Positions 1 to 8,162 of a DNA stretch of 38,765 nucleotides are shown in pieces. The DNA comes from Gammaproteobacteria bacterium. GTDB taxonomy: Bacteria; Pseudomonadota; Gammaproteobacteria; Arenicellales; Poriferihabitantaceae. The notes beneath the pieces were generated by a model. The model was not told the origin of the DNA, ran no database searches, and saw only the letters and a program-made list of their open reading frames with translations. How positions within the stretch are numbered: position 1 is the stretch's first letter; each line of letters starts with the position of its first letter. Position numbers and translations under genes: made by a program. The stretch spans positions 1 through 38,765 of the forward strand of contig VYGS01000111.1 of NCBI GenBank assembly GCA_009841725.1, read 5' to 3'.

Positions 1-31
1 CTTATATATAAATCGAGTCAGATAAGAAGAT

Positions 32-62
32 TTGATAGAACGCGAGTCCCGTTTGTTATATT
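32..62 (+). promoter_or_regulatory. possible promoter of the formate dehydrogenase operon
   Basis: The AT-rich leader contains TTGATA at 32-37 and TATATT at 57-62, separated by 19 bases, which is longer than the usual 17. The first 150 bases hold no convincing gene and are much less GC-rich than the coding DNA that follows. The assignment rests only on motif resemblance and position upstream of the first gene of the operon; a transcription start has not been shown. Confidence 0.3.
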
Positions 63-175
63 CTGTATCCCAAATATGTATGAATAAAAGGATTGCCCGC
101 CCCCGAAACCGCCATCAATAAGGCGTGACAAGGAGAGGCAACCTATAAAATGATAAACAGAGGAGGGTTATCAAC

Positions 176-817
176 TTGGCATCGGTCGGGATGAGTCACA
201 TTGCGGCGAGCTCCCAGCAATCCGGTCAACACCGGATTGATGCCCCTCTGTTGCGCTCCAACACCTACACTGTCCTGGCCTCGTTGCTTCACGGCCCCCC
301 GGGTTCGGCGCTGATCGACCATCTCTCAAGCCTGTCCGTTGCCGACGAGGATGCCTTGGGCGCGATGGGCCGGGCCTGGATGAATCTTCGAGACGCCGCG
401 CGCCGCGCGGACATCGCGGAACTCGGCCATGAATACCAGAACCTGTTCATCGGTCTTGGCCGGGGCGAAGTGGTGCCGTATGGAAGCTGGCACCTGACCG
501 GCTTCCTGATGGAAAAGCCGCTGAGCGACCTTCGCGACGATCTCGCGGCGCTCGGTATCGTTCGCGAGGAGAGCGGGAAGGATCCCGAGGACCACATCGC
601 CGCGCTGTGCGAAAGCATGGCCTTGCTGATTCAGGCCGATGATGTGGACGAGGACATGGAGCGTCGTTTCTACGCCTGCCACGTCAATCCCTGGGCGGGC
701 AAGTTTTTCAAGGGATTGCAGTCGGCGCCGTCGGCGAAGTTTTACCGGGACGTGAGCTTTCTTGGACAGACGTTCATGGAGCTCGAGGGCCACTATCTGA
801 ATTTACGAACGCATTGA
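176..817 (+). CDS. TorD/DmsD-family molecular chaperone for formate dehydrogenase
   Basis: This 213-residue protein resembles the TorD/DmsD family of cytoplasmic chaperones that bind Tat signal peptides and help insert the molybdenum cofactor into oxidoreductases before export. The helical body carries the family-like segments ELGHEYQNLFIGLGRGEVVP (about residues 82-101) and, near the C terminus, CHVNPWAGKFFKGL. The chosen start is TTG at 176 because a strong AGGAGGG lies at 161-167, eight bases upstream; an ATG at 191 is an alternative that would shorten the protein by five residues. It is the first gene of the cluster, directly before the Tat-signal protein and the catalytic subunit, so the client is inferred to be FdhA (1146-4016). 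Family assignment is fairly firm; the client is inferred from position. Confidence 0.85.
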   Translation: MASVGMSHIAASSQQSGQHRIDAPLLRSNTYTVLASLLHGPPGSALIDHLSSLSVADEDALGAMGRAWMNLRDAARRADIAELGHEYQNLFIGLGRGEVVPYGSWHLTGFLMEKPLSDLRDDLAALGIVREESGKDPEDHIAALCESMALLIQADDVDEDMERRFYACHVNPWAGKFFKGLQSAPSAKFYRDVSFLGQTFMELEGHYLNLRTH

Positions 818-845
818 ATTTATGACTGACTTGGAGGTTGTAAAA

Positions 846-1052
846 ATGAAGAAGATTTCCACGCAAACAGACTCGATCCCCCGCCGCAGTTTTCTGAAAG
901 GCGCCGCGGTCGCCGGAGCCGCCATCGGTGCGGGTGCGGCGAACAGCGTCGCGCATGCGGAAACCGCGGAGGAAGCGCCGGTCAAGACCCGTAGCAAGGG
1001 ATACCGGGAAACCGAGCACATTCGCGAGTATTACCGTCTGGCGCGCTTCTGA
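846..1052 (+). CDS. small formate dehydrogenase-region Tat-signal protein
   Basis: A 68-residue protein made mostly of a twin-arginine signal: a polar N region, the motif IPRRSFLKG around residues 13-21, an Ala/Gly-rich hydrophobic core, then a charged tail ending TEHIREYYRLARF. This matches the small Tat-target proteins seen directly upstream of formate dehydrogenase large subunits in many Proteobacteria. Their role is unknown; a short export partner or a structural piece of the complex are both possible. The start at ATG 846 is preferred over an upstream ATG at 822 because GGAGG sits at 833-837 and because it gives the normal length. It lies between the TorD-like gene and fdhA on the same strand with short gaps, so it is surely part of the same transcript. 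Confidence 0.85.
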   Translation: MKKISTQTDSIPRRSFLKGAAVAGAAIGAGAANSVAHAETAEEAPVKTRSKGYRETEHIREYYRLARF

Positions 1053-1145
1053 AGTCGCCGGCGGATTCCCGAATGACGAGGTCTTAACGAGTTAACCCAA
1101 TACAAGCATCCAGCAACGAGGCCGATCGCCTCAGGAGTTGAGAAA

Positions 1146-4016
1146 ATGAAATTGATACGCAAACAGACGGCGGAGCAGACCGGCAAGTTCGCCGGCCTCG
1201 GCGAGAGCATTGACCGCCGTACATTTCTGGCGCGATCGGGGATCGCGGTCGGAGCGGCAACCGCGGCGACGGTGCTGACTCCCGGCCGGGTCAGGAAGGC
1301 GCATGCCGCAAGCAGCGAAGCGCGAACCGGTCCCGTAACGATAAAGAAGAGCGTGTGCACGCACTGCTCGGTCGGATGCGGGGTCGTGGCGGAAGTCCAG
1401 AACGGTGTCTGGACGGGGCAGGAGCCGGATTTCGATTCGCCCTTCAATCTCGGCGCCCACTGCGCCAAGGGCGCATCGGTCAGGGAGCACGGGCATGGAG
1501 AGCGCCGTCTCAAGTATCCGATGAAACTGGTTGGCGGGAAGTGGACCCGCATGTCTTGGGACGACGCCATCAACGAGGTTGGCGACGGCATGCTCAAGAT
1601 CCGCGAGGAGTCCGGACCGGATTCCGTGTACTGGATGGGCTCGGCCAAGTTCAACAACGAACAGGCCTACATGTTCCGCAAGTTCGCCGCGATGTGGGGC
1701 ACCAACAACGTTGACCACCAGGCGCGCATCTGCCACTCGACCACGGTCGCCGGCGTTGCCAACACCTGGGGATACGGCGCGATGACCAACTCCTACAACG
1801 ATATGCACAACAGCAAGGCGATGCTCTTCATCGGATCCAATCCGGCCGAAGCGCACCCGGTTTCCCTGCAGCATATCTTCAGGGCGAAGGAGAACGGTTC
1901 CAAGATGATCGTGATCGATCCGCGATACACCCGCACCGCGGCCCACGCGGATCACTTCGTGCGAATCCGGCCGGGGACCGACGTGGGAATCATGTGGGGC
2001 ATGCTCTGGCATGTCTTCGAGAACGGATGGGAGGACAAGGAGTACATTCGCCAGCGCGTCTACGGCCTTGACGAGATCCGGGCCGAGGTGGCGAAGTGGA
2101 ATCCGCAGGAAACCGAACGGGTCACCGGCGCACCGGAGGACGTGGTCAGGACCGCCGCACAAATGATGGCGGAAAACTCGCCCGCCACCTTCGTGTGGTG
2201 CATGGGCGGTACCCAGCATACCATCGGCAACAACAACACCCGTGCCTACTGCGCGTTCCAGCTGGCGCTGGGCAATATCGGCAAGTCCGGCGGCGGCGCG
2301 AACATCTTCCGCGGCCATGACAATGTCCAGGGTGCGACCGACTTCTGTGTGCTGTCGCATTCGCTGCCCGGATACTACGGCCTCAGCGACGGTGCGTGGA
2401 AGCACTGGTCCAGGGTCTGGGATCTGGAGCACGAATGGGTCAAGGGACGCTTCCATCCCGAACAGGTGGAAGGCGACAAGGGCAAACCGATCCATCCGAT
2501 GAACTACCGGGGCATTCCGGTGTCACGATGGGTGGACGGCGTGCTCGAGGAGAGCATCGGCCAGAAAGACAACATCCGCTGCATGGTCTGGGCCGGTCAC
2601 GCTGTCAACAGCCAGAGCCGCGGTCCGGAAATGAAGAAGGCCATGAACAAGCTGGACATGATGGTGATCATCGATCCCTATCCGACTCATGCCGCGGTGC
2701 TGCATGACCGGAGCGACGGTGTCTACCTGCTTCCGGCCTGCACCCAGTTCGAGACGTACGGCTCGGTCACCGCTTCGAACCGCTCGCTGCAGTGGCGCGA
2801 AAAGGTCATCGAACCGTTGTTCGAATCGCTTCCGGACCACACGATCTTCTACAAGTTCGCCAAGAAGTTCGGATTTGCCGACCAGTACTGCAAGAATATC
2901 GCGGTCGAGAACGACGAGCCGAACATCGAGGACGTGACCCGGGAATTCAACCGCGGCATGTGGACCATCGGCTACACCGGGCAGAGTCCGGAACGGCTCA
3001 AGCTTCATGCGCAGAACAAGCACACCTTCAACACCACGACGCTGAAGGCCGAGGGCGGCCCCTGCGACGGGGACTACTACGGCATGCCCTGGCCCTGCTG
3101 GGGAAATCCCGAGATGAACCATCCAGGCACGCCGGTGCTGTACGACACCAGCAAGCCGGTTGCCGAAGGTGGTCTGTGTTTCCGGGCCCGGTTCGGGGTC
3201 GAGCATGAAGGCAACAACATCCTGGCCGAGGGCTCCTGGCCGAAGGGGTCCGAAATCCAGGGTGGTCATCCCGAATTTACCGCCGATCTGCTCAAGAAGC
3301 TGGGCTGGTGGAATGACCTGACCGCGGACGAGCAGGCCATGGCGGAAGGCAAGAACTGGAAGACCGACCTCTCCGGAGGCATCCAGCGTGTTGCCATCAA
3401 GCACGGCTGCGCGCCGTTTGGAAACGCCAAGGCCCGGGCCATCGTGTGGACCTTTCCCGATCGGGTGCCGATCCATCGCGAGCCGCTCTATGCGCCGGAC
3501 CGCGATCTGGTGAACAAGTATCCGACCTACGAGGACCGGAAGCGGTTCTATCGGCTTCCGACCCGGTACATGTCGATCCAGAAGGATGACTATTCGCAGC
3601 AGTTCCCGCTCGTCTTCACCAGCGGCAGGCTGGTCGAGTACGAGGGCGGCGGCGAGGAGTCCCGCTCGAATCCCTGGCTGGCCGAACTCCAGCAGGAGAT
3701 GTTCGCGGAGGTCAATCCGACCGATGCCAACAACAGCGGCATCAAGGACGGGGACATGATCTGGATCGAAACGCCGGAAGGCGCGCGCATCAAGGTGGCG
3801 ACCATGATCACCAGCCGCGTGGCGCCGGGAGTCGTGTTCACGCCGTTCCATTTCGGGGGCTGGTACGACGGCGAGGACCTGCTGGACAAGTATCCGCCCG
3901 GGACCGAGCCCTATGTGCGGGGCGAGGCGTGCAACACCGCCTTTACCTACGGGTATGACTCAGTAACCCAGATGCAGGAAACGAAAGTGACCCTGTGTCG
4001 CATCAAGGCCGCTTGA
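1146..4016 (+). CDS. fdhA: formate dehydrogenase catalytic (alpha) subunit, molybdopterin type, Tat-exported
   Basis: A 956-residue molybdopterin oxidoreductase that oxidises formate to CO2 and passes electrons to the FeS subunit encoded next. A Tat signal (DRRTFLARSG, residues 23-32) predicts a periplasm-facing enzyme. A [4Fe-4S] site follows with Cys71, Cys74, Cys78 and Cys106. The active-site motif is ARICHST, with Cys196 (codon TGC at 1731) where the E. coli enzymes FdnG and FdhF carry selenocysteine, followed by His197. The C-terminal part (from about residue 815) has the dinucleotide-binding barrel, including VFTSGRLVEYEGGGEESRSN. AGGAG at 1133-1137 supports the ATG at 1146. Length fits the Cys-type periplasmic subunits of respiratory FDH. 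Identity as a formate dehydrogenase, rather than another family member, is supported by TorD, the Tat protein, FdhB, FdhC and FdhD in the window. Confidence 0.95.
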   Translation: MKLIRKQTAEQTGKFAGLGESIDRRTFLARSGIAVGAATAATVLTPGRVRKAHAASSEARTGPVTIKKSVCTHCSVGCGVVAEVQNGVWTGQEPDFDSPFNLGAHCAKGASVREHGHGERRLKYPMKLVGGKWTRMSWDDAINEVGDGMLKIREESGPDSVYWMGSAKFNNEQAYMFRKFAAMWGTNNVDHQARICHSTTVAGVANTWGYGAMTNSYNDMHNSKAMLFIGSNPAEAHPVSLQHIFRAKENGSKMIVIDPRYTRTAAHADHFVRIRPGTDVGIMWGMLWHVFENGWEDKEYIRQRVYGLDEIRAEVAKWNPQETERVTGAPEDVVRTAAQMMAENSPATFVWCMGGTQHTIGNNNTRAYCAFQLALGNIGKSGGGANIFRGHDNVQGATDFCVLSHSLPGYYGLSDGAWKHWSRVWDLEHEWVKGRFHPEQVEGDKGKPIHPMNYRGIPVSRWVDGVLEESIGQKDNIRCMVWAGHAVNSQSRGPEMKKAMNKLDMMVIIDPYPTHAAVLHDRSDGVYLLPACTQFETYGSVTASNRSLQWREKVIEPLFESLPDHTIFYKFAKKFGFADQYCKNIAVENDEPNIEDVTREFNRGMWTIGYTGQSPERLKLHAQNKHTFNTTTLKAEGGPCDGDYYGMPWPCWGNPEMNHPGTPVLYDTSKPVAEGGLCFRARFGVEHEGNNILAEGSWPKGSEIQGGHPEFTADLLKKLGWWNDLTADEQAMAEGKNWKTDLSGGIQRVAIKHGCAPFGNAKARAIVWTFPDRVPIHREPLYAPDRDLVNKYPTYEDRKRFYRLPTRYMSIQKDDYSQQFPLVFTSGRLVEYEGGGEESRSNPWLAELQQEMFAEVNPTDANNSGIKDGDMIWIETPEGARIKVATMITSRVAPGVVFTPFHFGGWYDGEDLLDKYPPGTEPYVRGEACNTAFTYGYDSVTQMQETKVTLCRIKAA

Positions 4017-4033
4017 GGCAGGAGTACAGAACA

Positions 4034-4624
4034 ATGGCAACAATGAAATTTCTTTGCGATGCCGAGCGCTGCATCGAATGCAATGGTTGTGTAACCGCCT
4101 GCAAGAACGAGCACGAGGTGCCCTGGGGAGTCAACCGTCGAAGGGTGATTACGCTCGGAGACGGGGACGTCGGCGAGAAGTCGATTTCCGTGGCCTGCAT
4201 GCATTGCACGGACGCACCCTGCTCGGCGGTCTGCCCGGTCGACTGTTTCTACACGACCGACGACGGCATCGTGCTGCACGACAAGGACCTGTGCATCGGC
4301 TGCGGCTACTGCTTTTACGCCTGCCCGTTCGGTGCGCCGCAGTATCCCGAGCAGCAGGCTTTCGGTGTGCGGGGCAAGATGGACAAGTGCACCTTCTGCG
4401 CCGGGGGGCCGGCCGACGACAACTCTCCCCGAGAGTTCGAAATGTACGGCCAGAACCGGATTGCGGACGGGAAGCTGCCGCTTTGCGCCGAAATGTGTTC
4501 GACCAAGGCGTTGCTGGCCGGCGACGGGGACATGGTCGCGGACATCTACCGCGAACGGATCCTCAAGCGCGGCGGACGGCCCCAGACCTGGGGCTGGGAA
4601 ACCGCCTACGGCCAGACCGTGTAG
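4034..4624 (+). CDS. fdhB: formate dehydrogenase iron-sulfur (beta) subunit
   Basis: A 196-residue four-cluster ferredoxin that carries electrons from FdhA towards the membrane cytochrome b subunit. Four Cys groups are visible: CIECNGCVTACKNE near the N terminus, CMHCTDAPCSAVCPVDC, CIGCGYCFYACPFG, and the pair CTFC...CAEMC. Unlike E. coli FdnH it shows no C-terminal membrane helix, as in the shorter proteobacterial versions. The start is ATG 4034, preceded by GGCAGGAG overlapping the end of fdhA; a longer reading from 3995 would run into the fdhA coding end and adds no conserved sequence. A terminator-like hairpin follows its stop before the next gene of the operon. Confidence 0.94.
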   Translation: MATMKFLCDAERCIECNGCVTACKNEHEVPWGVNRRRVITLGDGDVGEKSISVACMHCTDAPCSAVCPVDCFYTTDDGIVLHDKDLCIGCGYCFYACPFGAPQYPEQQAFGVRGKMDKCTFCAGGPADDNSPREFEMYGQNRIADGKLPLCAEMCSTKALLAGDGDMVADIYRERILKRGGRPQTWGWETAYGQTV

Positions 4625-4631
4625 GGACTGG

Positions 4632-4665
4632 ACAAAACGGGGAGGCTTCGGCCTCCCTCTTTTGT
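4632..4665 (+). terminator. hairpin between fdhB and the lipoprotein gene, possible partial terminator
   Basis: A seven-base-pair stem GGGAGGC / GCCTCCC (4640-4646 and 4651-4657) with a TTCG tetraloop is flanked by complementary ACAAAA (4632-4637) and TTTTGT (4660-4665). This is the typical shape of an intrinsic terminator, although the T run is short. It lies inside the operon, so it may set the ratio of FdhAB to FdhC or protect the upstream mRNA end rather than end transcription completely. Confidence 0.6.
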
Positions 4666-4727
4666 CTTCGGCTCACCGTCCGGCGCACCCGTCAGCCGGT
4701 GAATGCAAATCAGCAGGGTATTTGGAA

Positions 4728-4922
4728 ATGAGTGCTTGTATTAGAAAACTGACCGCTTGGGCAGGAGGATTCCTTCTCGCGGTCTTGTTGACCGGTTGCC
4801 TGGAATCTCCGGAAGTGACGGTATTCGAACCGGGCGTCTACAAGGGTGCTGATGACCCGTTGCTGGCTAACCGCGACAGCGGCCCGTTGAACGAGCGTTT
4901 CAGCGGGCAAATGGACCGCTAG
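4728..4922 (+). CDS. small lipoprotein encoded between fdhB and fdhC
   Basis: A 64-residue protein with a type II signal: a charged N terminus, a hydrophobic stretch and the lipobox LLTGC, predicting lipidation at about Cys24. The mature part is only about 40 residues and includes VFEPGVYKGADDPLLA. The reading frame is open further upstream (from 4332), but ATG 4728 gives a sensible signal peptide; the GGTATTTGGAA stretch before it is a poor ribosome site. The gene is too short for family recognition by eye. Its place between the FeS and cytochrome subunits, 28 bases before fdhC, suggests a small membrane-attached accessory or structural piece of the FDH complex. That role is inference. Confidence 0.7.
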   Translation: MSACIRKLTAWAGGFLLAVLLTGCLESPEVTVFEPGVYKGADDPLLANRDSGPLNERFSGQMDR

Positions 4923-4950
4923 CGTCCGGGTATCAACTGGGGGAACTTTC

Positions 4951-6021
4951 ATGTCAACACAGCAAACTACCGTTGAAAAGAGCCGGCGGCGATTTCGGGC
5001 CATGGGATGGTCGATTCTGTTCATCCTTTCATTCGCCATGATATTGCCGACGGCGACATACCTGATTCCGACGGACTCCGTCCAGGCCCAGGTCGCCAAT
5101 GACCAGAACCAGCGGGCCAATTTCTGGCGGGCGGTCCGGGAAGGCAACTCCGGATACAGTGCGGTTGTCGGACCCGAGACCGGCGTGTTCATCAACAACG
5201 GCGGCCAGAACTGGCGCCAGATGCGAAACGGCGTCATCGCCACCTACGGCGGCTGGGCGCTGATCGTCGCGCTGGCCGCATGCATCCTGTTCTTCCTGGT
5301 GCGCGGCAAGATCAGGATCGAGGCCGAGCGGTCCGGTCTGACCGTTCCGCGATGGCAGGTGTGGGAGCGTTTCATGCACTGGTACACCGCGGCCGGTTTC
5401 GTGGTGCTGGCGATCACCGGCCTCAGTTTGCTGTTCGGCCGGCTGGTGCTCATCCCGGTGCTCGGCCCCGAGGGCTTTTCCGCTTGGGCGGCGCTGTCCA
5501 TCAACGTGCACAACGTGGTCGGGCCGTTTTTCAGCATCGGCGTTTTCGCCATGCTGCTGTTCTGGATCAAGAACAACATTCCCAATGCGACCGACATGAA
5601 ATGGTTTGCGGCCGGCGGCGGGATCATCGGCAGTGCGCATCCCAGTGCCGGCAAGGCCAACGGCGGAGAGAAGGTCTGGTTCTGGATCGTGATCCTGATC
5701 GGCCTGGTTGCGGTCTGCGGTTCCGGTTTCGCACTGATCGGCTGGCTGGCCCAGATGGGAATCGGCGATGCGACCCGGGCCTCCATGCAGTACATGCATC
5801 AGATTCATGCGATCGCCGCGGTGATCTGGATCGTGGTATTCGTCGGTCATGCCTACATCGGGACGCTCGGCACGGAAGGCGCATTGGAAGGCATGACGAC
5901 CGGGCGCGTCAGCGTCGAATGGGCCAAGCAGCATCACGACATGTGGTATGAAGAGGTCAAGGGCGAGGCCGGACAACAGCCGGTCTCCGATGTCGGAGTC
6001 TCCGAAGCGAAAACGACCTGA
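4951..6021 (+). CDS. fdhC: formate dehydrogenase cytochrome b556 (gamma) subunit
   Basis: A 356-residue membrane protein that anchors FdhAB and passes electrons to the quinone pool through b hemes. The first membrane helix (about residues 11-31) is followed by a ~60-residue periplasmic stretch including FWRAVREGNSGYSAV, typical of long proteobacterial gamma subunits. A second helix around residues 92-112 precedes the cytochrome b561-like core: VWERFMHWYTAAGFVVLAIT, SINVHNVVGPFF and MHQIHAIAAVIWIVVFVGHA, which supply the heme-ligand histidines. GGGGGA at 4939-4944 supports ATG 4951. It is the last FDH structural gene and is followed at once by a strong terminator. Confidence 0.93.
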   Translation: MSTQQTTVEKSRRRFRAMGWSILFILSFAMILPTATYLIPTDSVQAQVANDQNQRANFWRAVREGNSGYSAVVGPETGVFINNGGQNWRQMRNGVIATYGGWALIVALAACILFFLVRGKIRIEAERSGLTVPRWQVWERFMHWYTAAGFVVLAITGLSLLFGRLVLIPVLGPEGFSAWAALSINVHNVVGPFFSIGVFAMLLFWIKNNIPNATDMKWFAAGGGIIGSAHPSAGKANGGEKVWFWIVILIGLVAVCGSGFALIGWLAQMGIGDATRASMQYMHQIHAIAAVIWIVVFVGHAYIGTLGTEGALEGMTTGRVSVEWAKQHHDMWYEEVKGEAGQQPVSDVGVSEAKTT

Positions 6022-6036
6022 ACGCCCGGCAAATCG

Positions 6037-6069
6037 AAAAAACCCCTGTCCCCCGGACAGGGGTTTTTT
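6037..6069 (+). terminator. strong intrinsic terminator after fdhC
   Basis: A perfect 15-base-pair stem (6037-6051 with 6055-6069), AAAAAACCCCTGTCC against its complement, closes on a CCC loop and ends in six Ts. Because A and T runs flank both sides it could act in both directions. It separates the FDH structural operon from the 6104-8890 gene group. Confidence 0.9.
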
Positions 6070-6154
6070 GTAACGGGCCAGCGTTGCACGGCGGGGCGCA
6101 GTCTTGAAGAGGTTCCCGAAACCGATTTCGGACAGCATGAGGAAAAGCGGGGCC

Positions 6155-6646
6155 ATGACGACCTGCGCTCCCGTCCGGTTCGATCACGGCGACTGGGAGA
6201 CGGCCGTTTTTTTCGAGGTGGGCGGAAAGGCGTGCAGAAAGGACCGGGAAACCCTAAGGCGCGCCCGGTCCCCGTTCGCGGTCGCGCTTGAAGCCGATTT
6301 GATGAGCCATGCCTCGGCCAGCATCATCATGCTGCGGTTCGAGGTCATGACCGCTCCGGACAATCCCCTGGTCGGGGAAGTGCTGATCGCCCCGGGGCTC
6401 GGCAGCGCCCAGTTCGATGTGGTGGACAATCTGACAAGGCAAAAGAGCATGCGATGGTTCTTCGGTGACGGGTCTTACCGTATAATCTTTTCGCAACAGA
6501 CGACGCTGATGGACCGGGAGCGCCGGGGCTATTCGGAACTGCTCGGCGAGGCGGTCAGCCACGATGCCCTGATCAGGCTGACGGGACGGTACGACGCACA
6601 CAACGCGCTTGGCGAGATTGTTGGACATTATGCTTACCGGAAATAG
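6155..6646 (+). CDS. unknown protein, first gene of an FDH-linked four-gene module
   Basis: I do not recognise a family. The frame is open from 6104; ATG 6155 is preferred because a purine-rich AGGAAAAGCGGGG lies just before it and the extra N-terminal residues look non-conserved; this choice is uncertain. It encodes 163 residues, soluble, with no signal or membrane segment. Visible blocks include VRFDHGDWETAVFF near the start, a central hydrophobic stretch, and MRWFFGDGSYRIIF. The next gene starts inside its 3' end (ATG 6630 versus stop 6646), so the two are translationally linked. It follows the fdhC terminator, so it either has its own promoter or is reached by read-through. A formate dehydrogenase accessory role is inferred from position only. 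Confidence 0.65.
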   Translation: MTTCAPVRFDHGDWETAVFFEVGGKACRKDRETLRRARSPFAVALEADLMSHASASIIMLRFEVMTAPDNPLVGEVLIAPGLGSAQFDVVDNLTRQKSMRWFFGDGSYRIIFSQQTTLMDRERRGYSELLGEAVSHDALIRLTGRYDAHNALGEIVGHYAYRK

Positions 6647-7400
6647 TCGAGCACGCGGCATCCGGCTCGCGCAGGCCGCCGGGATTGCCTGCCTTTGCCT
6701 GTATGCGGCAAAGGCTGCTACGTGGGACACGTTTTCCGAAGCCGTCTACAAGAACGACGTGGCCGACATGGAGGCGTTTCTCCATGCCCCCGATCCGATC
6801 CCGGATATCGATGTTCGGGGGACGAACGGGAAAACCGCCCTGATGATTGCCGCGCGCTCCGGCGAGGCGGATCTGGTCATGGAACTGCTTGAACGGGGCG
6901 CCGATCCGAATTCCGAGAACATCAACGGAGGTACGCCGTTGATGTTCGCCGCGATGAGCGGCAGCATACCGGTTGTGCGGGCGCTTCTGGATCGCGGCGC
7001 GGATGTCGGCGCAACGGGCAGCAACGGCTGGAATGCTCTGATGGTGGCCTCGGCCAAGGGGCACGAAGATGCCGTCAAGGTGCTGCTGGATCATGGCTCG
7101 GACGTCAACTCGGCCGATGTATACCGGTGGACCCCGCTTCACCGGGCCGCCTACGAGAACCGGGTGTCGGTCGTCGGCATCCTGATCCGTCAGGAAGGCG
7201 TCGAGATCGATTTTCAGGACGATCAGGGCGCGACGGCGCTACATCATGCGGCGGCGGGAGGATACCAGGAGATCGTCGACATGCTGCTGGTCGCGGGGTC
7301 GAATCCGGCCAGACGGGACCTGTCCGGCCGGACCGCGGCCGCATATGCCAAGGACAGCGGCCACGAACGGCTGGCGGATCGGCTTGAAGGGCGGACCTGA
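6630..7400 (+). CDS. exported ankyrin-repeat protein
   Basis: A 256-residue protein with an N-terminal signal-like segment (Arg-rich start, then a hydrophobic stretch to about residue 27, AAKA) and then about six ankyrin repeats to the end. Repeat hallmarks are clear: GKTALMIAARSGEADLVMEL, GGTPLMFAAMSGSIPVVRAL, GWNALMVASAKGHEDAVKVL, RWTPLHRAAYENRVSVVGIL, GATALHHAAAGGYQEIVDML and a final GRTAAAYAKDSGHERLADRL. Such domains bind proteins; the signal suggests action in the periplasm. ATG 6630 is chosen over a TTG at 6609 because it starts a proper signal peptide. It overlaps the preceding gene by 17 bases and is followed after 3 bases by the ligase-like gene, so it is expressed with them. Confidence 0.85.
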   Translation: MLTGNSRARGIRLAQAAGIACLCLYAAKAATWDTFSEAVYKNDVADMEAFLHAPDPIPDIDVRGTNGKTALMIAARSGEADLVMELLERGADPNSENINGGTPLMFAAMSGSIPVVRALLDRGADVGATGSNGWNALMVASAKGHEDAVKVLLDHGSDVNSADVYRWTPLHRAAYENRVSVVGILIRQEGVEIDFQDDQGATALHHAAAGGYQEIVDMLLVAGSNPARRDLSGRTAAAYAKDSGHERLADRLEGRT

Positions 7401-7403
7401 CGC

Positions 7404-8162
7404 ATGCGGACAGGCCGTCCGGAGCTTCCGGCAGCGTACGAGCTCGTCGAGATCGAGGAGTCGGATGATCTCCGCAGGCTTGCCGCGGGCATGGCCTGCG
7501 ACGGGCGCCGGGAGGGGACGCTGATCTGGCTCAAGCGCCAGCTCTCGGGCCGGGGATGGGACGACAGCCCTTGGTACAGCCAGGAAGGGGATCTGCATTG
7601 CGCCGTTCTCCTCGAGCCCGAATTCGAACGTCGGCGCTACGGCGAAATCATTCTGGTGGCGGCCGTCAGTTTGGGCAATGCGCTGGCTCTTCACCTCTCG
7701 CCGATGATCGCGCTGGGCTATGACTGGCCGGACAGGCTGGTCATCGCGAATCATGTCGTGGGCCGGATCTGGGCGGAATGCGGCCACCATCCGAAGCCCT
7801 GGCTGAGCGTGTCGTGTTCGGTCAATCTTCTCGATTCGCCCGAGGACTATTCGATTTCGGCCATCAGTGTCCGCGAGGCGGAGGGCACCACGGAACTGGA
7901 TGCCGGCACGCTGCTCCAGTCCTTTGCCCGGGAGTTCATCACCGGGATCAACGCGTGGAGCGAGGAGGGCATGCCGTCGCTGGTGGACAAGTGGAGAATT
8001 CGAGGGAACCGGCCTGGAACGCCCTGCACGGTCGGGGCGCTTTCGGGAACGGTGCGCGGGATCGACGAAGCGGGCAATCTGCTCGTGGAGGCGGAGGCGG
8101 GGCACCAGGAAAAACTGGTTCTGGAATCCCGTGTACGGGAATTTACGGAGAGGACACAATGA
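7404..8162 (+). CDS. biotin/lipoate A/B protein ligase-like protein
   Basis: A 252-residue cytoplasmic protein resembling the BPL/LplA/LipB-like family that is often found in proteobacterial formate dehydrogenase clusters. Family-like elements include EGTLIWLKRQLSGRGWD (about residues 37-53), the strand-rich block LHCAVLLEPE, LGYDWPDRLVIANHVVGRIW and LSVSCSVNLLDSP; the C-terminal part (about 200-245) looks like a small beta-barrel domain with GTVRGIDEAGNLLVEAEAG. No biotinyl or lipoyl acceptor domain is seen near it, so the classical reaction is not supported by context; a cofactor or modification role for FDH is inference. It starts 3 bases after the ankyrin gene, and its stop overlaps the next start as ATGA at 8159-8162. 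Confidence 0.78.
   Translation: MRTGRPELPAAYELVEIEESDDLRRLAAGMACDGRREGTLIWLKRQLSGRGWDDSPWYSQEGDLHCAVLLEPEFERRRYGEIILVAAVSLGNALALHLSPMIALGYDWPDRLVIANHVVGRIWAECGHHPKPWLSVSCSVNLLDSPEDYSISAISVREAEGTTELDAGTLLQSFAREFITGINAWSEEGMPSLVDKWRIRGNRPGTPCTVGALSGTVRGIDEAGNLLVEAEAGHQEKLVLESRVREFTERTQ

Noticed and set aside
1731-1733. Possible selenocysteine in the formate dehydrogenase active site
   Set aside because: The codon is TGC, not TGA, so the enzyme is the cysteine type.
1131-3851. Long minus-strand open frames opposite fdhA (454 and 442 residues)
   Set aside because: They mirror the high-GC codon pattern of fdhA, show no family resemblance, and fdhA is certain.
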